Assembly: GCA_964247055.1 (NCBI GenBank)
Contig: OZ176051.1
Location: 11,594,001-11,658,000 of the forward strand
Length of the DNA: 64,000 nucleotides
Direction: 5' to 3'
Origin: Paragordius varius
Lineage: Eukaryota > Nematomorpha
Under the pieces are notes generated by a model that worked only from the letters and a program-made list of their open reading frames with translations, had not been told where the DNA came from and did no database searches. Position numbers and translations under genes: made by a program. Positions 47,986-59,889 of the stretch are shown in pieces; the first letter of the stretch is position 1; every line of letters begins with the position of its first letter.

Positions 47986-50900
47986 ATGCCTGGATTTGAA
48001 TTAAGCCACTTTCAAAAACAAAAATTGCATTATGTCTTTGATGTATTTTTTGGTATGTGTTTTTTAAAATCAATATATTATCGACATAAGAATCTAAAAT
48101 TTTGATTTGCCAAATATGTTAAATAAAAAAATTATTTTTTTATTCCATAAATTTAGATTTAAACAAGGATGGTAGAATCGAGGAAGGTGATTTTGATTTG
48201 GCACTTGAGGTTTATATTTTTTGATACCTTATATAACCATAATAATCCAAATTGATATGCTAAAATCATCCGTGATGATTTGCTATCCACAGTTGCACCG
48301 AATAAATATTTATTTTGGGGCAAGTCCTGAAGACCGATTTTAAATTTAAACTTAAAAATATCTACATGGAATTAGAATTAAAGAAAGAATAAAAATTTAA
48401 AAATTCTATATACAATTTTTTTCCCGCCAAATTTTAGCTAAACATTATTGCACATTTATACATTCATAATGGCAGTAAATTTATCAAAATTACCTGTAAT
48501 TTTAAGATGATTCATTAATTCAGAGAGTAGATGTCACTAAAAAATAATAGGATTTATCCACGGCTTCAGGTTTGAAAAGAGGGTGAACTAAAACCGGGCC
48601 TAAGAATATAAAAATAAAACCGTGTGGTTATTGATCAATTAAATATTAACGGTTCCGAAACCGGTTCTTTACACTTAAAAGCGATTATATTTTGGTTTCT
48701 GACTTTTCCATAGATTTTCTTACAATATTATTATTATAAGATAAACCAATAACGATTGTATATCATAACATATTTTTCAAAAAAAATCCAAATGTAAAGG
48801 TAGCTAGTTTAAATTGTATTTATATCAATTATCGCATCTGGAAGGAAATCTTGATTTAATTTAGAAAAAAATGATTGTACGATGCAATTCAGCGTTAGCC
48901 TACTTCACAGATCTGAGAACATAAAATTAAGCCTGGAAAAGTTTTTTACATGCTTAGAGCCACATATGTACCGATAATGTAACTTAACATGATAAAATTT
49001 TAATAATGTTAAATCTGTGAGAAACATCATAAAGTCATAATGCAGCCCAGGGGCCCCAATTTTACCACTGATATATAGTGTAGCTCATTTTTCCGTTATG
49101 GGTATTATGAAGACTATAATTTATGGTTTTTACCAGATTCTTTAATAAATAAGGTAACTAAGTCTATAGATAAGAAACTAGATATTATTAGTGTATATGC
49201 AAGAGCAATAATTTTTATCATAGGAAATTTTTAAAAATAATATTTAACAATATAAAATATGGTGGTATCAATTTTGATGGATATTTTTTTAAATAAGCCA
49301 TATGGGAACCACTTATTTATTAGATGTAACCAGAACCCAGCTATTTCATCGGGAACTAGAACCAGGGTTAAAACGGAGAATGAAACTAGGGTAATTCCTG
49401 AAGTTTGGAACAAAACCAGGTCGATTCCACCCCAACGGAACCGGTTTGTGTAAATTCTTAGGACGCGTTCCAGTTGCGGTTCGAAGCCTGGTTTTTACTT
49501 TATACAAAAAGTTGAAAATTATATTGGGAAAATACTTTTTACTACTTACTTTTAACGATTTTAAGCTTCTAAAACCCCAGAATGTATGAAAAAAATTTAT
49601 CTCAATAATTGGTTATCGGTTACGTTTCTTTGTTGGCAGATACAGGTAGAATTGGGGGTTTAATATCCCAGGTGTAGTCATAAGTTGCTACCGGAACTAA
49701 AAGAATACTTTAGCGAAACTGGGTCTATAAATTTGACATAGTGTAATGTTAATTAGATATTAAACGGCAAACATAAACAAGATGAGTTTACCGATTAGCG
49801 TCTTTTTATTATTCAGTAATCATATTGGATTTTGTGATTAGTATTTGCTGCACGCATTGCCTTTCTTATTCTATCAAAGCGGCTCTTGACAACATCGCTT
49901 GGAAACACATAGTAATGTTCAAAAAATGTCAATATAAAAGAGAGTGGGAACTCTGGCAGACCACACAATTGTAACATAAAGTCCTGGATTAGGACCCAAC
50001 TCAAACTCAACGGTAACCGACAGAAATTTAAATACTTTTTTTAACAATATACCATTGCCTCAAACGAGGCGGGTGATGAGGCTGCGCTTTGTAAATAAAA
50101 AGCGGAGGAATTTGTAACATTTCCCAAGCCATCCATAAAGACAAAAGCCAATTCGCCCTGGCTAAAAGACGGTTCCCTATGTTGGATGTGTCCAGAGCGG
50201 TATAGTGTAGTATTTGGAAAGGGGGAAGCTGTTTAGAATGCTATCGCTCAAAAGAATAAACCATGCGTTAGAAAAACTACTGAAACTTCACCTCCTAGTG
50301 GTGATCCGGCGGGCAACGTCAGCGTTTTATGACGGAACGGGGTTCAGGTAAGTCTAACAGGTGAAGGGTCGGAAGGAGGAGACTAACTTCCGACAAACCG
50401 ATACAATCGGTACTGTCCTAGTTGGCCAAGCAGTCTATGCACGGGGCTGTGTAACCGAAGGAGGGTTTGAGTTCTCTGGGTCTGGCAAACCCATAACTCA
50501 CACTGCACATCGCCTATTCTATACAATCATGATACAGTACTACTATTTATTCGAATACATTAAATAACAGTTATCCTACAAAAACGATCTGAGAAAAAAG
50601 GGTGGGACCAGGCTCTAGTAACAGAAGCATCCAGATAGACACCTGTCAACGGCCTGAGGTGTAAGCTCCGCGAGATTGAACTTTTAGTTAATTCGGAGAA
50701 GAAAGGCGTTGACATTCTCGCAGTACAGGAGTGCCATGGATGCAAGGGGTTAGACAAGGATGTCCTCTCATACAGGCTCCTTACAGGCTCAAGTGCTAAG
50801 GCGGGCACACGTGGATGCGGGTTCCTTATCAATAAAGCTATCGCTGAGATTGCCATTTCGAGGACATTAGTCCAAGAATTGCTAAGTTGAAAGTAAATAA

Positions 50901-53900
50901 ATATGGCCTAACGATATTTTTGGTCTACGCCCCGGTCGAGTCGGCAAAAGCTGTTGAAAAATCGGAATTTTACGATGCTCTTGGTGCTCAACTGAGAAAC
51001 ATAAAATCTCGATATATGGTCCTTGGTGATTTCAACGCTCAAGTCGATCGATCAGGCGAAAGTAATGGCATGTTTGGGAAACTGAACATTGCTAGAAATC
51101 GTGCTGGAAACAATAACGGTAATCTCCTCATTAAGCTATGTAATTCATATGGTCTTAAGGATGTTGGAAACTTTTTCCAGAAACCTTACTGGAAAAAGGT
51201 CACTTGGATATACCCTAGTGGCAAATTCTTTACCCATGATCGGATACTAGTTCACAGGGGAATTAGCTTCTGGGTTATGGATGTTGAAAGTCATCTTACG
51301 GGATTGGTGACAGATCACAGGTTGGTGTTGGGAAAAGTCAGTGAAAGGGAAAGAACTCATCCAAAAAAGGTCCTACCTCGACAGAGGAGGCCAACTAAAG
51401 ACGAACATCTAACCCTAGTTACTAACTACAACGTAAAAGAGGTTACGTTTGCACATAGGGGAGATGGATGTAACAACGTTAAAGGGTGCATTAAGCGAAT
51501 GTATCCTACGTTTCCGAAAACGGGATTGAACGTGTGCCCAGGTCCAAACCAAGAAGAAATTCTTGATGACATCAACGCCAAAAGAAAATTACGTAAAGTA
51601 ATCTGTAGTGGAAAAGCCATTCAAAGTGATAAGGCTTCATTCAAAGCCCTAAACAAATCTATAAAACAAAAGATTTACGCCCTAAGGTCAGAATGGTTAG
51701 ATAAGAAAGTCACGGAAGTGGAGCACTGTCTAGTGGACAACAATTCAAAAGGTATTTCTGTAATTCTTGATGCGGTGGTAAGCACTTGCAACAAGTGGCT
51801 GGGCACGGGTAGTGCAAATAGGCAGAAAAGTCCGTATGTTAAATGAGAAAAGTATGGCATCATACTTTGAATTAGTGTATCGTAAAAGTGGTGGCGACAT
51901 ATTTGGTGATTCATTGTTCGCTAGCGGTGTGGAATGTAACGATAGTGTCCCCGGAAGTGACGAAATCGAACGGTCCTTGAGGAAAATAATTGGAAAGAGT
52001 AGTGGTGAGGATGGTATAGCCCTGGAATTATATCATGCGTGGTGAATCGCTCATTGAATGCCTGAAAGGCATATTCGAAAGGGTTTGGGAGACGGGATGC
52101 ATTCCGGAAGATTGGAAAGTCGCGGAGATATGTCCGATATATAAGGGCAAAGGTAAGACGATTGATCCCAAATCATATCATCCCATCTCCCTCGACATTG
52201 ATGGGAAGATCTTCAGTGGCATTCTGAACGAACGATTGCAGTTGTCCAAACAAGTGGTGGGTGATTACCCATGTGGGTTCAGGGAGCGGAAATCTACTCG
52301 TGACCTAATATTCACGCTTCGAAGGTTGCAAGAAGAGTCTCGAATAGCTGACACAGAGGTGCACTGTGTCTTCATTGACCTCGAGAAAGCGTTTGATAGC
52401 GTCCCTCATGGGGCACTAATGGACTGTCTGGAAAAAGCGGGCTGCGGTCCGATCTTACTAAGGCTCATAGCCAATTTGACCTACGGCAATAAAGCGAGAG
52501 TAAAGTCGAAAGGCAATACCTCGCGTTGGTTCAAACTTGAACGGTTCGGCAAGGTTGCAAACTCTCACCTGTCCTGTTTAACATCTTTCTAGAGTCATGC
52601 CTTCATGAAGCTGATCTTCAGCTGGAAGGTATCGGTATCACTCAAAAAATCCATCTCCTTGTAGTCAGAGCACTTCTGCAGTGAAAATATTAGCATTCAC
52701 AGATGATATCGTGCTAGTCAGTAACAATCGAAGCGAACTTTCCTTGTCATTTGAACGTTTAAACACAACGTTTAAACGATATGGTATCCTAATTTCGATG
52801 AGCAAATCGAAAGTCTTAGAGTTGTCGGTCTCTAAACCTACCCATAAAGCTAGAAACGTCTGTAATTGAAGACGTAGATAGCTTTACGTACCTCAGGTCT
52901 GAGATCAGTCGGAAGGGAGGTGTCAGCCGCGAAATAGTGTTGCGTAAATTGAAACCTATCTTGGAAAGCAAGAAAATTGCTAACAAGATAAAACGGCAGC
53001 TGATAATGGGTTTCGTGGTTCCATCTCTATTGTACGGCTGTGAAACGTGGAACGCTACTAAGGCAGACGTGAGTAGGTTGGATAGCTTTCTCAATAACTG
53101 CATTAGAACGTGTGTAGGTGTTTCACGATCAGATAAGGTACCCGTTTCAAGTCTCCGGTCAGCGGTAGAGCTCCCTTATGTGAATGAACTGTTGGGTAGT
53201 AGAAGGTTGCGCTGATTCAGCAAGCTATGCCTCGGTCAAACTTCTGAACTAGCAGCTCAGTTGTACGATGGGGTGCTGGGTTAAACGAAAGTCGGAGCAC
53301 GCTGTAAACAAAGATGGGAGCACTGTGTCCAACGAGATCTGGACTGGTTTGTGCTAAACAAAGGTAATAACGGGTCATTTCGTATATACGAAGTCGAATG
53401 TCGAAATCTTGACGATTTTAAACGTGTTCAGAGTGGGAAACTACCTGAGTTTGCGCATCCAGAAATGAAATCGAAGGACTTAACTCCTGTCAATAAATTA
53501 CCTTTACAAACAGTCGCCTCAGTATCCTGTTCAGTTGATGGATGTGCGGTTAAGTTCTCAAACGATAAGAATATGAAAAGACATGTTACGGTCTTTCATA
53601 TGCCCAAGGAAAGGGGGGAGCAGCAATCCATACCCATGTGGGGTTGCTGGTTGCTCCAAATCATACAAGACTCTAGGGTGGCTTAAAAAACCAAAACAAT
53701 GTCCATGGAATATCGTTGGGAACGATGATTCCAGTCCCGATGGATAAATCAGTAACCGTCTCAGTCAGGTCTAATTCAGACCCCAGCAAACCTTCCTCCA
53801 CGTGGAAAGGAAGCCTTCAAACATGTGATGGTGAGTTCATGTGTCCGATAGGAGGATGTGGGCATTGAACAGGCACCTACAAGGGTATTGAAAATCATGT

Positions 53901-56900
53901 TTACTCGAAACATGATATGTCTCTAAGAGCCTGGATCAAGATGAGGGAAGAGGTAGAGGGAACCTTGACATAAATGATGAAGCTTAAAAATCGTTACGGT
54001 TGGGAGGGCGCAAACCAAAAAACCTTTCTATAAATATTTCTATACATATATATTGCTTGCGTGTGAATGAAAAAATAATTATAAAATTTACAAAATAATA
54101 TAAAAAGGTGAGCGCTTCTCATAATCGACAGGTTGGGAAGTTACAGTTAGTATTGTGGTATCTGATTGTAATGGATCACAACCGCTTCATGAGAGGCGTA
54201 AGTTTTTTGACTGATTGTGTCAGAGTTACCACTGAAAGGCCTGAAGACATGACAAATGGTTTTTTTACACCACAATGCTTTGTTTTACAACATCTTAAAA
54301 TAGCTTCGATGATTTCGCATCCGATGTTTAAAGAAGGGTTTGTATGGCATTTAATTGAGAGATGGGCGAAATGTGTAAAAATAATGGACAATATTTAAAA
54401 TTAAAAAATAATTGTCTCTTCAAAATTAAGTGTTTGAAAGAACCCATAAATAAATATATATATTTGTATGTGTACCAGTTTGCGATTCTCAATTTTAGCC
54501 TTAACGTTAAACAGTATGAAATATCGATCCCGTTCGCAATTTATATTGTTAGATTAAAAAAATTTATTTAAGCAAAAAATTCTTTTGAATGTTTAAATAA
54601 AAGCTTATATCCGCAGATTCAAAAACGCCGATGTCTTTTAACTAGTCAAAAAGCGGTAATAGCTCTATTAAACATCTCAATTCATATAATGTGTCACCGA
54701 CTTTATTAGTTTAACATAATCAGTATAAGCAATAACGAGTTTTAAATACTTGTGTTTTGAAAAGCGCATAATTTCATCAAAAATTTTAAGGAGCTTCTTT
54801 TTAAAAATTTTATCTGTTTCAACATTATTTATTAAAACAAAAATTTTTGATAATTGAAATCGCTATTGATAAAGAGAATTTTAAAATTTACGATTCCAAA
54901 AACTGATTTGGTGGATGCTAAAGCATCATTCCAAAAATTTTACCATAAATATTAACAAGATGCTATATTATTGGCTTAAACGAATTAATATCACTATATA
55001 GAAAGTTTCAGGGATTTTACATTGGAAGCCGAGCGATCATCACTATATAAGTGCCAAGAGTACACTGACACATATTTGGGATTTACTCAAATCGCGTGCT
55101 GATGCTAACTCTGATCAATTAGTGACTGAATCGGAATGGTTTGCGATGTGGAAAGATAGTTTATCTCAATTGCAAGATGGTTAATAATCAATTATTTTTC
55201 ATGCTGATATGATATTTTTTGGAATGAAAAAATTTTATATCGATATCTGCATACAAATAGGTAGTGGAGCTATGCCAGAATGGGAAGAAAAATTTATGGA
55301 TTTTTTGTTTGATATTACGGATGCCTCAAGTAATCTAAATAATTAATTTTAAATTTTGGATTTTATCCAAATTTTCTGAATTTACCTTGCACAAGTTGAA
55401 TATGACTAAAAAATAATTTTTCATTATATATTAAAACAGTTAGTTGCTATATATTATCACTAATCTGTAATTCCAAAAAACCATAATTCGATACCCACAA
55501 CATCAAATATTAGGTATAAATTTGTTTGTTTTTATGGCATAATTTATTATTTTTTCAGTATAATTTTAATTTAAAACAAAATTTGATTTAAATATATAAA
55601 AATATAGGTATTTTTAATCATAAAAAACATATATTTATTTGAGGGTGAATTTGAATTGTTTAAGGGTGTTTCAATTGGTTAAGGGCGAATTTGAATTGGA
55701 AATGATATATATAACAGGAAAAACTTCGTTTTAAGTCTTATGGATGAAAATCTAGTGAGTTTGACGAATTTTTTGTTTGTTGTAGATATTAATATAAATT
55801 AAAATTGTCTTCGCCATTTGAGGTCAAACTTATGTCGTGAAAACTAATTAATTTATTTATAATACAGTTAGTTTGACCCCCATTTATCATTGGGTTCAAA
55901 TTAACTTAAGATCATAATGACAAAATGGCCATCGTTTTCTCATTTAATTTATGATTGGAGTGAAATAAAGCAGTTTCATTTTTTTGAAAAATAGAGGTTC
56001 AGTAAAGCCTTATATCACATTAAGTCTTATGTATAATAGATAAACACTTGATAGTGTCAAAAATTAATTATATCAAATGACCCACATTAAAAAATATGAG
56101 AGATAGAATTACAAATCGCCGGTTTTTGGCATTAGGAAACCATAATTAACTGTATAAAACTTTTTGGAATATTTGCAAATGAAAGACTTTTTGGTTATTA
56201 TGATCTCCACTCTTTAAAAAAATTTCCTGAAAGGCTTAAAATTAGATTTAAAAAATAAAGGGCTGGGACGTTTATTAAAAACTCTGATATAAAAAAGTAT
56301 GCAAAGCCAGCTCATATTGGTGATTTTAGATCGCATCCGAAAAAATAATTACATTAATATATTCAATTATGTATGTATAATCCAACTTCTAATAATAACT
56401 ATTTAAAAGGTTTGATCAATCACGAGGCATTTAAACAGTATAATTTAAAATTGAAAAATTCTAAAATATTATAAAATTATTTTGTCATTTAATGGAATAC
56501 GGAAATTGGGTATTAACACTTAAAATTTTGTTAAAATTTTTCACGACAAAATTTAATATGAATAAATAAATATATATATAATATTTATTAATATAAAAAT
56601 AAATTATGTTAAGTTATGAGAGGAGTCAGCGAAAATTAACAACGATATATTTGATTCAGTTATTGAAAGTTTTCGTTGGGTGGCATAAACATATGGTGAA
56701 CATGCTCTATCGATTAAGACAATCGAAACATGGATTTAAAATATTTATTTGCTTTCATGGGTGTGGGCACGGTGGTAGACGTCACTGAAAAAAAAACACA
56801 AAATTGCAAGATTGATTACCCAAATCCCTAACAACAATTGGCAAAATGTCACAAAAAAACAATCAATAGATGTCTCCAAGCAAAAAGATTAGGTAAATGA

Positions 56901-57909
56901 CCGCCCAACTTGGATAAACGTTAAATTCAAATCGCAAATGACCTAATAAATCCTCTTTCAACGCCACGAAAAGAAATTACTTTGTATCACAATGGGTGAC
57001 ATGAGAAATAGCCTTATTTCGTAAATCCAAAAAGAAATGTGGCTATTGCCAAGCAAATTTATAAAATCAATACCAAATCGCTTTAAAAAAGACCATGCTC
57101 TATGTCTAGCGCTAGAGCGATAATTTAAATATTTGAAATCTGATGAAACGGGTAATGCAGAACGGTATTGCCTACAAGTGATTAACTAAAACCATGTTTT
57201 TATCGAAAAACCACCGGGACAGGCTAGAAGACATGACATGATTTTTCATGACAGTTTTCCACCGCTAAACGGGTTATCGCTTTGGTGGTAATTTTTCATT
57301 CGCTAAACTCTCCTGACACCTGATGCACACCCTCACAGAACATCGCAAAAATTTAGAAGAATGATATTTCGCAAAATAAAATCAGTTTTTTGTCGCTTTA
57401 GCTGAGAGTTGGGCATGTGTAAAGTCAATTTACGAGAATAAAATAAACAATCGATTTGTTTTTTTCCAAATAACCGGTAAAAACTTATGCTTACACCTAT
57501 GTATATTTCGCTAAGTTTACTTTTATATGAATTATTTAAGGCCACATATATCTAACATTGTAAAATATTATTTTTGTATTACCGCTTCTATATGATAGTT
57601 AAATCAAACATTATGCTCATAAATATCTATAGGTGATGGAGTGATCGACTTGGAAGAGTATAAAACGTTATTTAAAGCTTATGGCTATACCGACACTGAA
57701 TGTGAAGTAGCCTTTGCACACCTAACTAATGTATAATTAATACAAAGTTGTTTAAACAAAAAAATATCATACTAATTTATAAGTTAACTTAATTGCAATA
57801 GAATTCCACCGAAAACATTGATAGAGGAACTTATAAGAAGCTTTGGTGGCAATACTTTGTTGGTAATGATCCAGAGGAACCAGGAAATTGGATATTCTGT
57901 GGACATTAA
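47986..57909 (+). CDS. Calexcitin-type EF-hand calcium-binding protein
   Basis: Calexcitins / sarcoplasmic calcium-binding proteins are small cytosolic Ca2+ (and GTP, in squid calexcitin) sensors of invertebrate neurons and muscle. Six exons: 47986-48052, 48157-48209, 55002-55179, 55261-55329, 57633-57730 and 57802-57909; 190 aa, the family's usual length, all phases consistent. Start MPGFELSHFQKQKL matches the family N-terminus. EF loops: DLNKDGRIEEGD (Asp at position 12, as in calexcitin), DANSDQLVTESE and the canonical DASSDGVIDLEE; the fourth, degenerate region is NSTENIDRGTYKKLW. The C-terminus DPEEPGNWIFCGH matches the family's NDxxxxGNxxFG. An AG 13 nt before the ATG (after a TA run) may be a UTR intron or trans-splice acceptor. 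Intron 2 is 6.8 kb and contains a LINE; intron 4 is 2.3 kb. Confidence 0.93.
49020..49070. mobile_element. hAT MITE right-end fragment
   Basis: GCAGCCCAGGGGCCCCAATT then TTACCACTG is the inverse of a CAGTGGTAAAATTGGGGCC terminus. It lies in the large calexcitin intron; the left end was not found. Confidence 0.4.
49320..49500. repeat. GGAACC-type low-complexity patch
   Basis: Irregularly repeated AACCAGG, GAACTAGAACC, GGAACCGG and GGTTCGAAGCCTGG motifs. Similar words occur at 48585-48670 and 46460-46510. Probably a decayed simple repeat or transposon; the open frame across it is not convincing as a gene. Confidence 0.35.
49813..50010 (-). other. Unrecognised protein-like minus-strand segment
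   Basis: A 65-codon minus-strand frame with protein-like composition (SWVLIQDFMLQLCGLPEFPL, then HYYVFPSDVVKSRFDRIRKA). It lies in the calexcitin intron just left of the LINE and may be a transposon remnant or an exon of an antisense gene. The family is not recognised; no splice partner found. Confidence 0.3.
50050..54000 (+). mobile_element. Decayed LINE (endonuclease, RT, C-terminal C2H2 fingers)
   Basis: Non-LTR retrotransposon, sense within the calexcitin intron and visibly richer in G/C than its surroundings. An APE-type endonuclease covers about 50650-51350 (ILAVQE with the catalytic Glu, YMVLGDFNAQ, TDHRLV). Reverse transcriptase follows at about 52035-52870: PCGFRERKSTRDLIFTLRRL, CVFIDLEKAFDSVPHG (motif A), GCKLSPVLFNIFLE and FTDDIVLVS (a variant of the F/YADD box). 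After the thumb region (VVPSLLYGCETWNA) come three C2H2-like fingers: CSVDGCAVKFS...HVTVFH (53530), CGVAGCSKSYK (53635) and CPIGGCGH...HVYSKH (53840). Frame changes near 50875, 51840, 52030, 52555, 52860, 53215 and 53680 and in-frame stops show it is dead. The 5' part (50050-50560) reads as fragments (PWLKDGSLCWMCPERYS). The ends and clade are not resolved. Confidence 0.85.
54171..54398 (+). other. Unrecognised open frame after the LINE
   Basis: A 75-codon frame (MDHNRFMRGVSFLTDCVRVT, later GFVWHLIERWAKCVKI) with protein-like composition in the calexcitin intron. It is not similar to the LINE as far as I can tell and no splice partner was found. It may be a transposon remnant or chance. Confidence 0.2.
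55640..55710. repeat. 21-bp minisatellite, second locus
   Basis: About three units of GAGGGTGAATTTGAATTGTT-like sequence, the same unit as at 22250-22370 in MOB4, flanked as there by ATATAT and GGAAATGATATA. A relic of the same element family in intron 4 of calexcitin. Confidence 0.55.
56600..57330. other. Possible decayed transposon in calexcitin intron 4
   Basis: Less AT-rich than its surroundings, with broken protein-like stretches in several frames (VNMLYRLRQSKHGF; KSIPNRFKKDHALCLALER; FIEKPPGQARRHDM) but no frame long enough to classify. Family not recognised. Confidence 0.2.
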
Positions 57910-59889
57910 TTTGTTATAATGTACGAAAAAACAAATATTATAATTTTTATGTCATAGCTTTCTTTCTTATTAGCCTTTGAATGTGATCTTATATATTTTA
58001 TCAGAAACTTGTCGAGCACAATATGTCATATATTTATTGTGCCATTTTACGCAATTTATTTGTATAATTCAGCAAAATAAATAATTAATTCGATATTTAT
58101 ATGGCAAAAGTTTAATTGTTGCCCATTTTCACCTAAACATTCTTATTTAAAACCGTTTTTTAGAATTGTAGTGCTAAACCCTGATTTTAACTCTTAAATA
58201 TGTGTCGAATTTTGTGAAAATTTAAAAAACATGATTATAAATAATAAAAAAAGATTTATATTGTATAATTTTTAAAATATATATTAGAAAATTATTTTTA
58301 ACCATTTCAAACCGCGATTCCATAACTGTGTATGAATTCCAAAAGGGTTTAATAAAACGGCTAATAGTTCCTGTAATCCCTAGGATACAAGATTTATATA
58401 GCAAAGAAAATCATTTAATCTTAAAACAGTTGTTTACATTATATGTTAAAATAGGATTTTTTAGAGTCTTAATATATTATTACAATAATTATGTTTTGGT
58501 ATGCATAGCTTTATTTTAATATCAAGTAAAATAGAAATTAGGTTGGTTAAATATATCCGAGCTGAAACGGTCTACTACATTTATAGAACCTTTTATAAAG
58601 ATATGATATATAGCCTATTGGATAAACAAGGTATTTTTATCGACTGAAATCTCTTTACAGATATAAAAATATAGCCAAAATATTTCCTAATTTTTGAGTA
58701 AAAATTTTTATCATTAAATTCGACGGGTAACATAAATAAGGGTAAAAGAAAATTCCACTCCTGCTAAGATGCAAATTATCTACTAGAAAAACAGATGTAA
58801 AAATCATAGGGCATACAAAGTTCAACACAATATTATTTATCTGAAATAATCATCATACATATAGGCCTAAATCGGTTAATTTGATTCAGTCGTGCAAAGT
58901 ACAATAAATTTACCTTCGTTGGAAAGACTAAAAAATTTGTTCGATTCTTGTATTAATTATACGTTATTTATTTTCATCTATTCAAAATTTAGTTTTTATT
59001 CAATCTATAATATGTTAAAAAGATTGAATAAATGTATTTTGTAAAAAAACCATAAATATATAAGCTAGGCTAATTAAATATAATAACAAAAGGTTTTGTT
59101 AGAGATTGGGCATTTTAGGACCCTGCTACCCAAGAATACCTATATCAATAAAGTTATTCCATTCTAAACTTGGTGTCGGAATATACACTGATTTCAAACT
59201 GACAAAACGCACCTAGAGAATATATTAAAACAATACCCATACTTAACGACTCAAAAATAATAATTTAGATTAGGACTGAAAAGTGTCACATCAGAAATTT
59301 CCTTGCTTTCGTGCCTGAATGTGGTTTATATTATAAAAAAACTTGCCAGATAAGCAACTTTGGATTTTTAAAATTTTTGTCAATGAATCGCATAATTATC
59401 ATTTTCATGTAATTTATTATTGAGTTATTTTAAATACATTTGATCATCATACATAAAATGCATAGATATTATTGTGATTGTAAGCAACCAAATTTAAATT
59501 ATATATTAGGAATGATAAAAAAAATATTAAATTACAGATTAAGTTTAGCAATTCCTTAGGATCAATATGATAAATTAGGCTTCAACAACCAACCTTTTCC
59601 TAATATACGATATTTTAATTATATTTGCATATTTAAGTAGTGATTCTGATTGTAACTTAATGATGTATAAATAAGTAAAATTATAATTTTATGTAAAGAT
59701 AGAGATGATTGAGTCGATTTAATGAAGATCATTTGTCGATTAAATAATTAATGGTAAAATCAAATGGGAATGATTGTGTATTAAGACTATATGCTAAAAG
59801 CATCATGAATAAAAAAAGTGAATTTAAATACTATAAATAAGAATTCAAAGTTTGAAGTATTAGACACAACGCTCACGATTTATTACCTT
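57910..59889. other. Intergenic between convergent calexcitin and ZP genes
   Basis: An AATAAA at 58076-58081 is a candidate polyadenylation signal for calexcitin, the closest clear match after its stop. Nothing else is supported; the short frames near 58220-58520 look like chance. Confidence 0.45.

Noticed and set aside
58328-58519. 63-codon plus-strand frame near calexcitin's 3' end
   Set aside because: No protein-like motif and AT-driven composition; the opposite strand is equally open.
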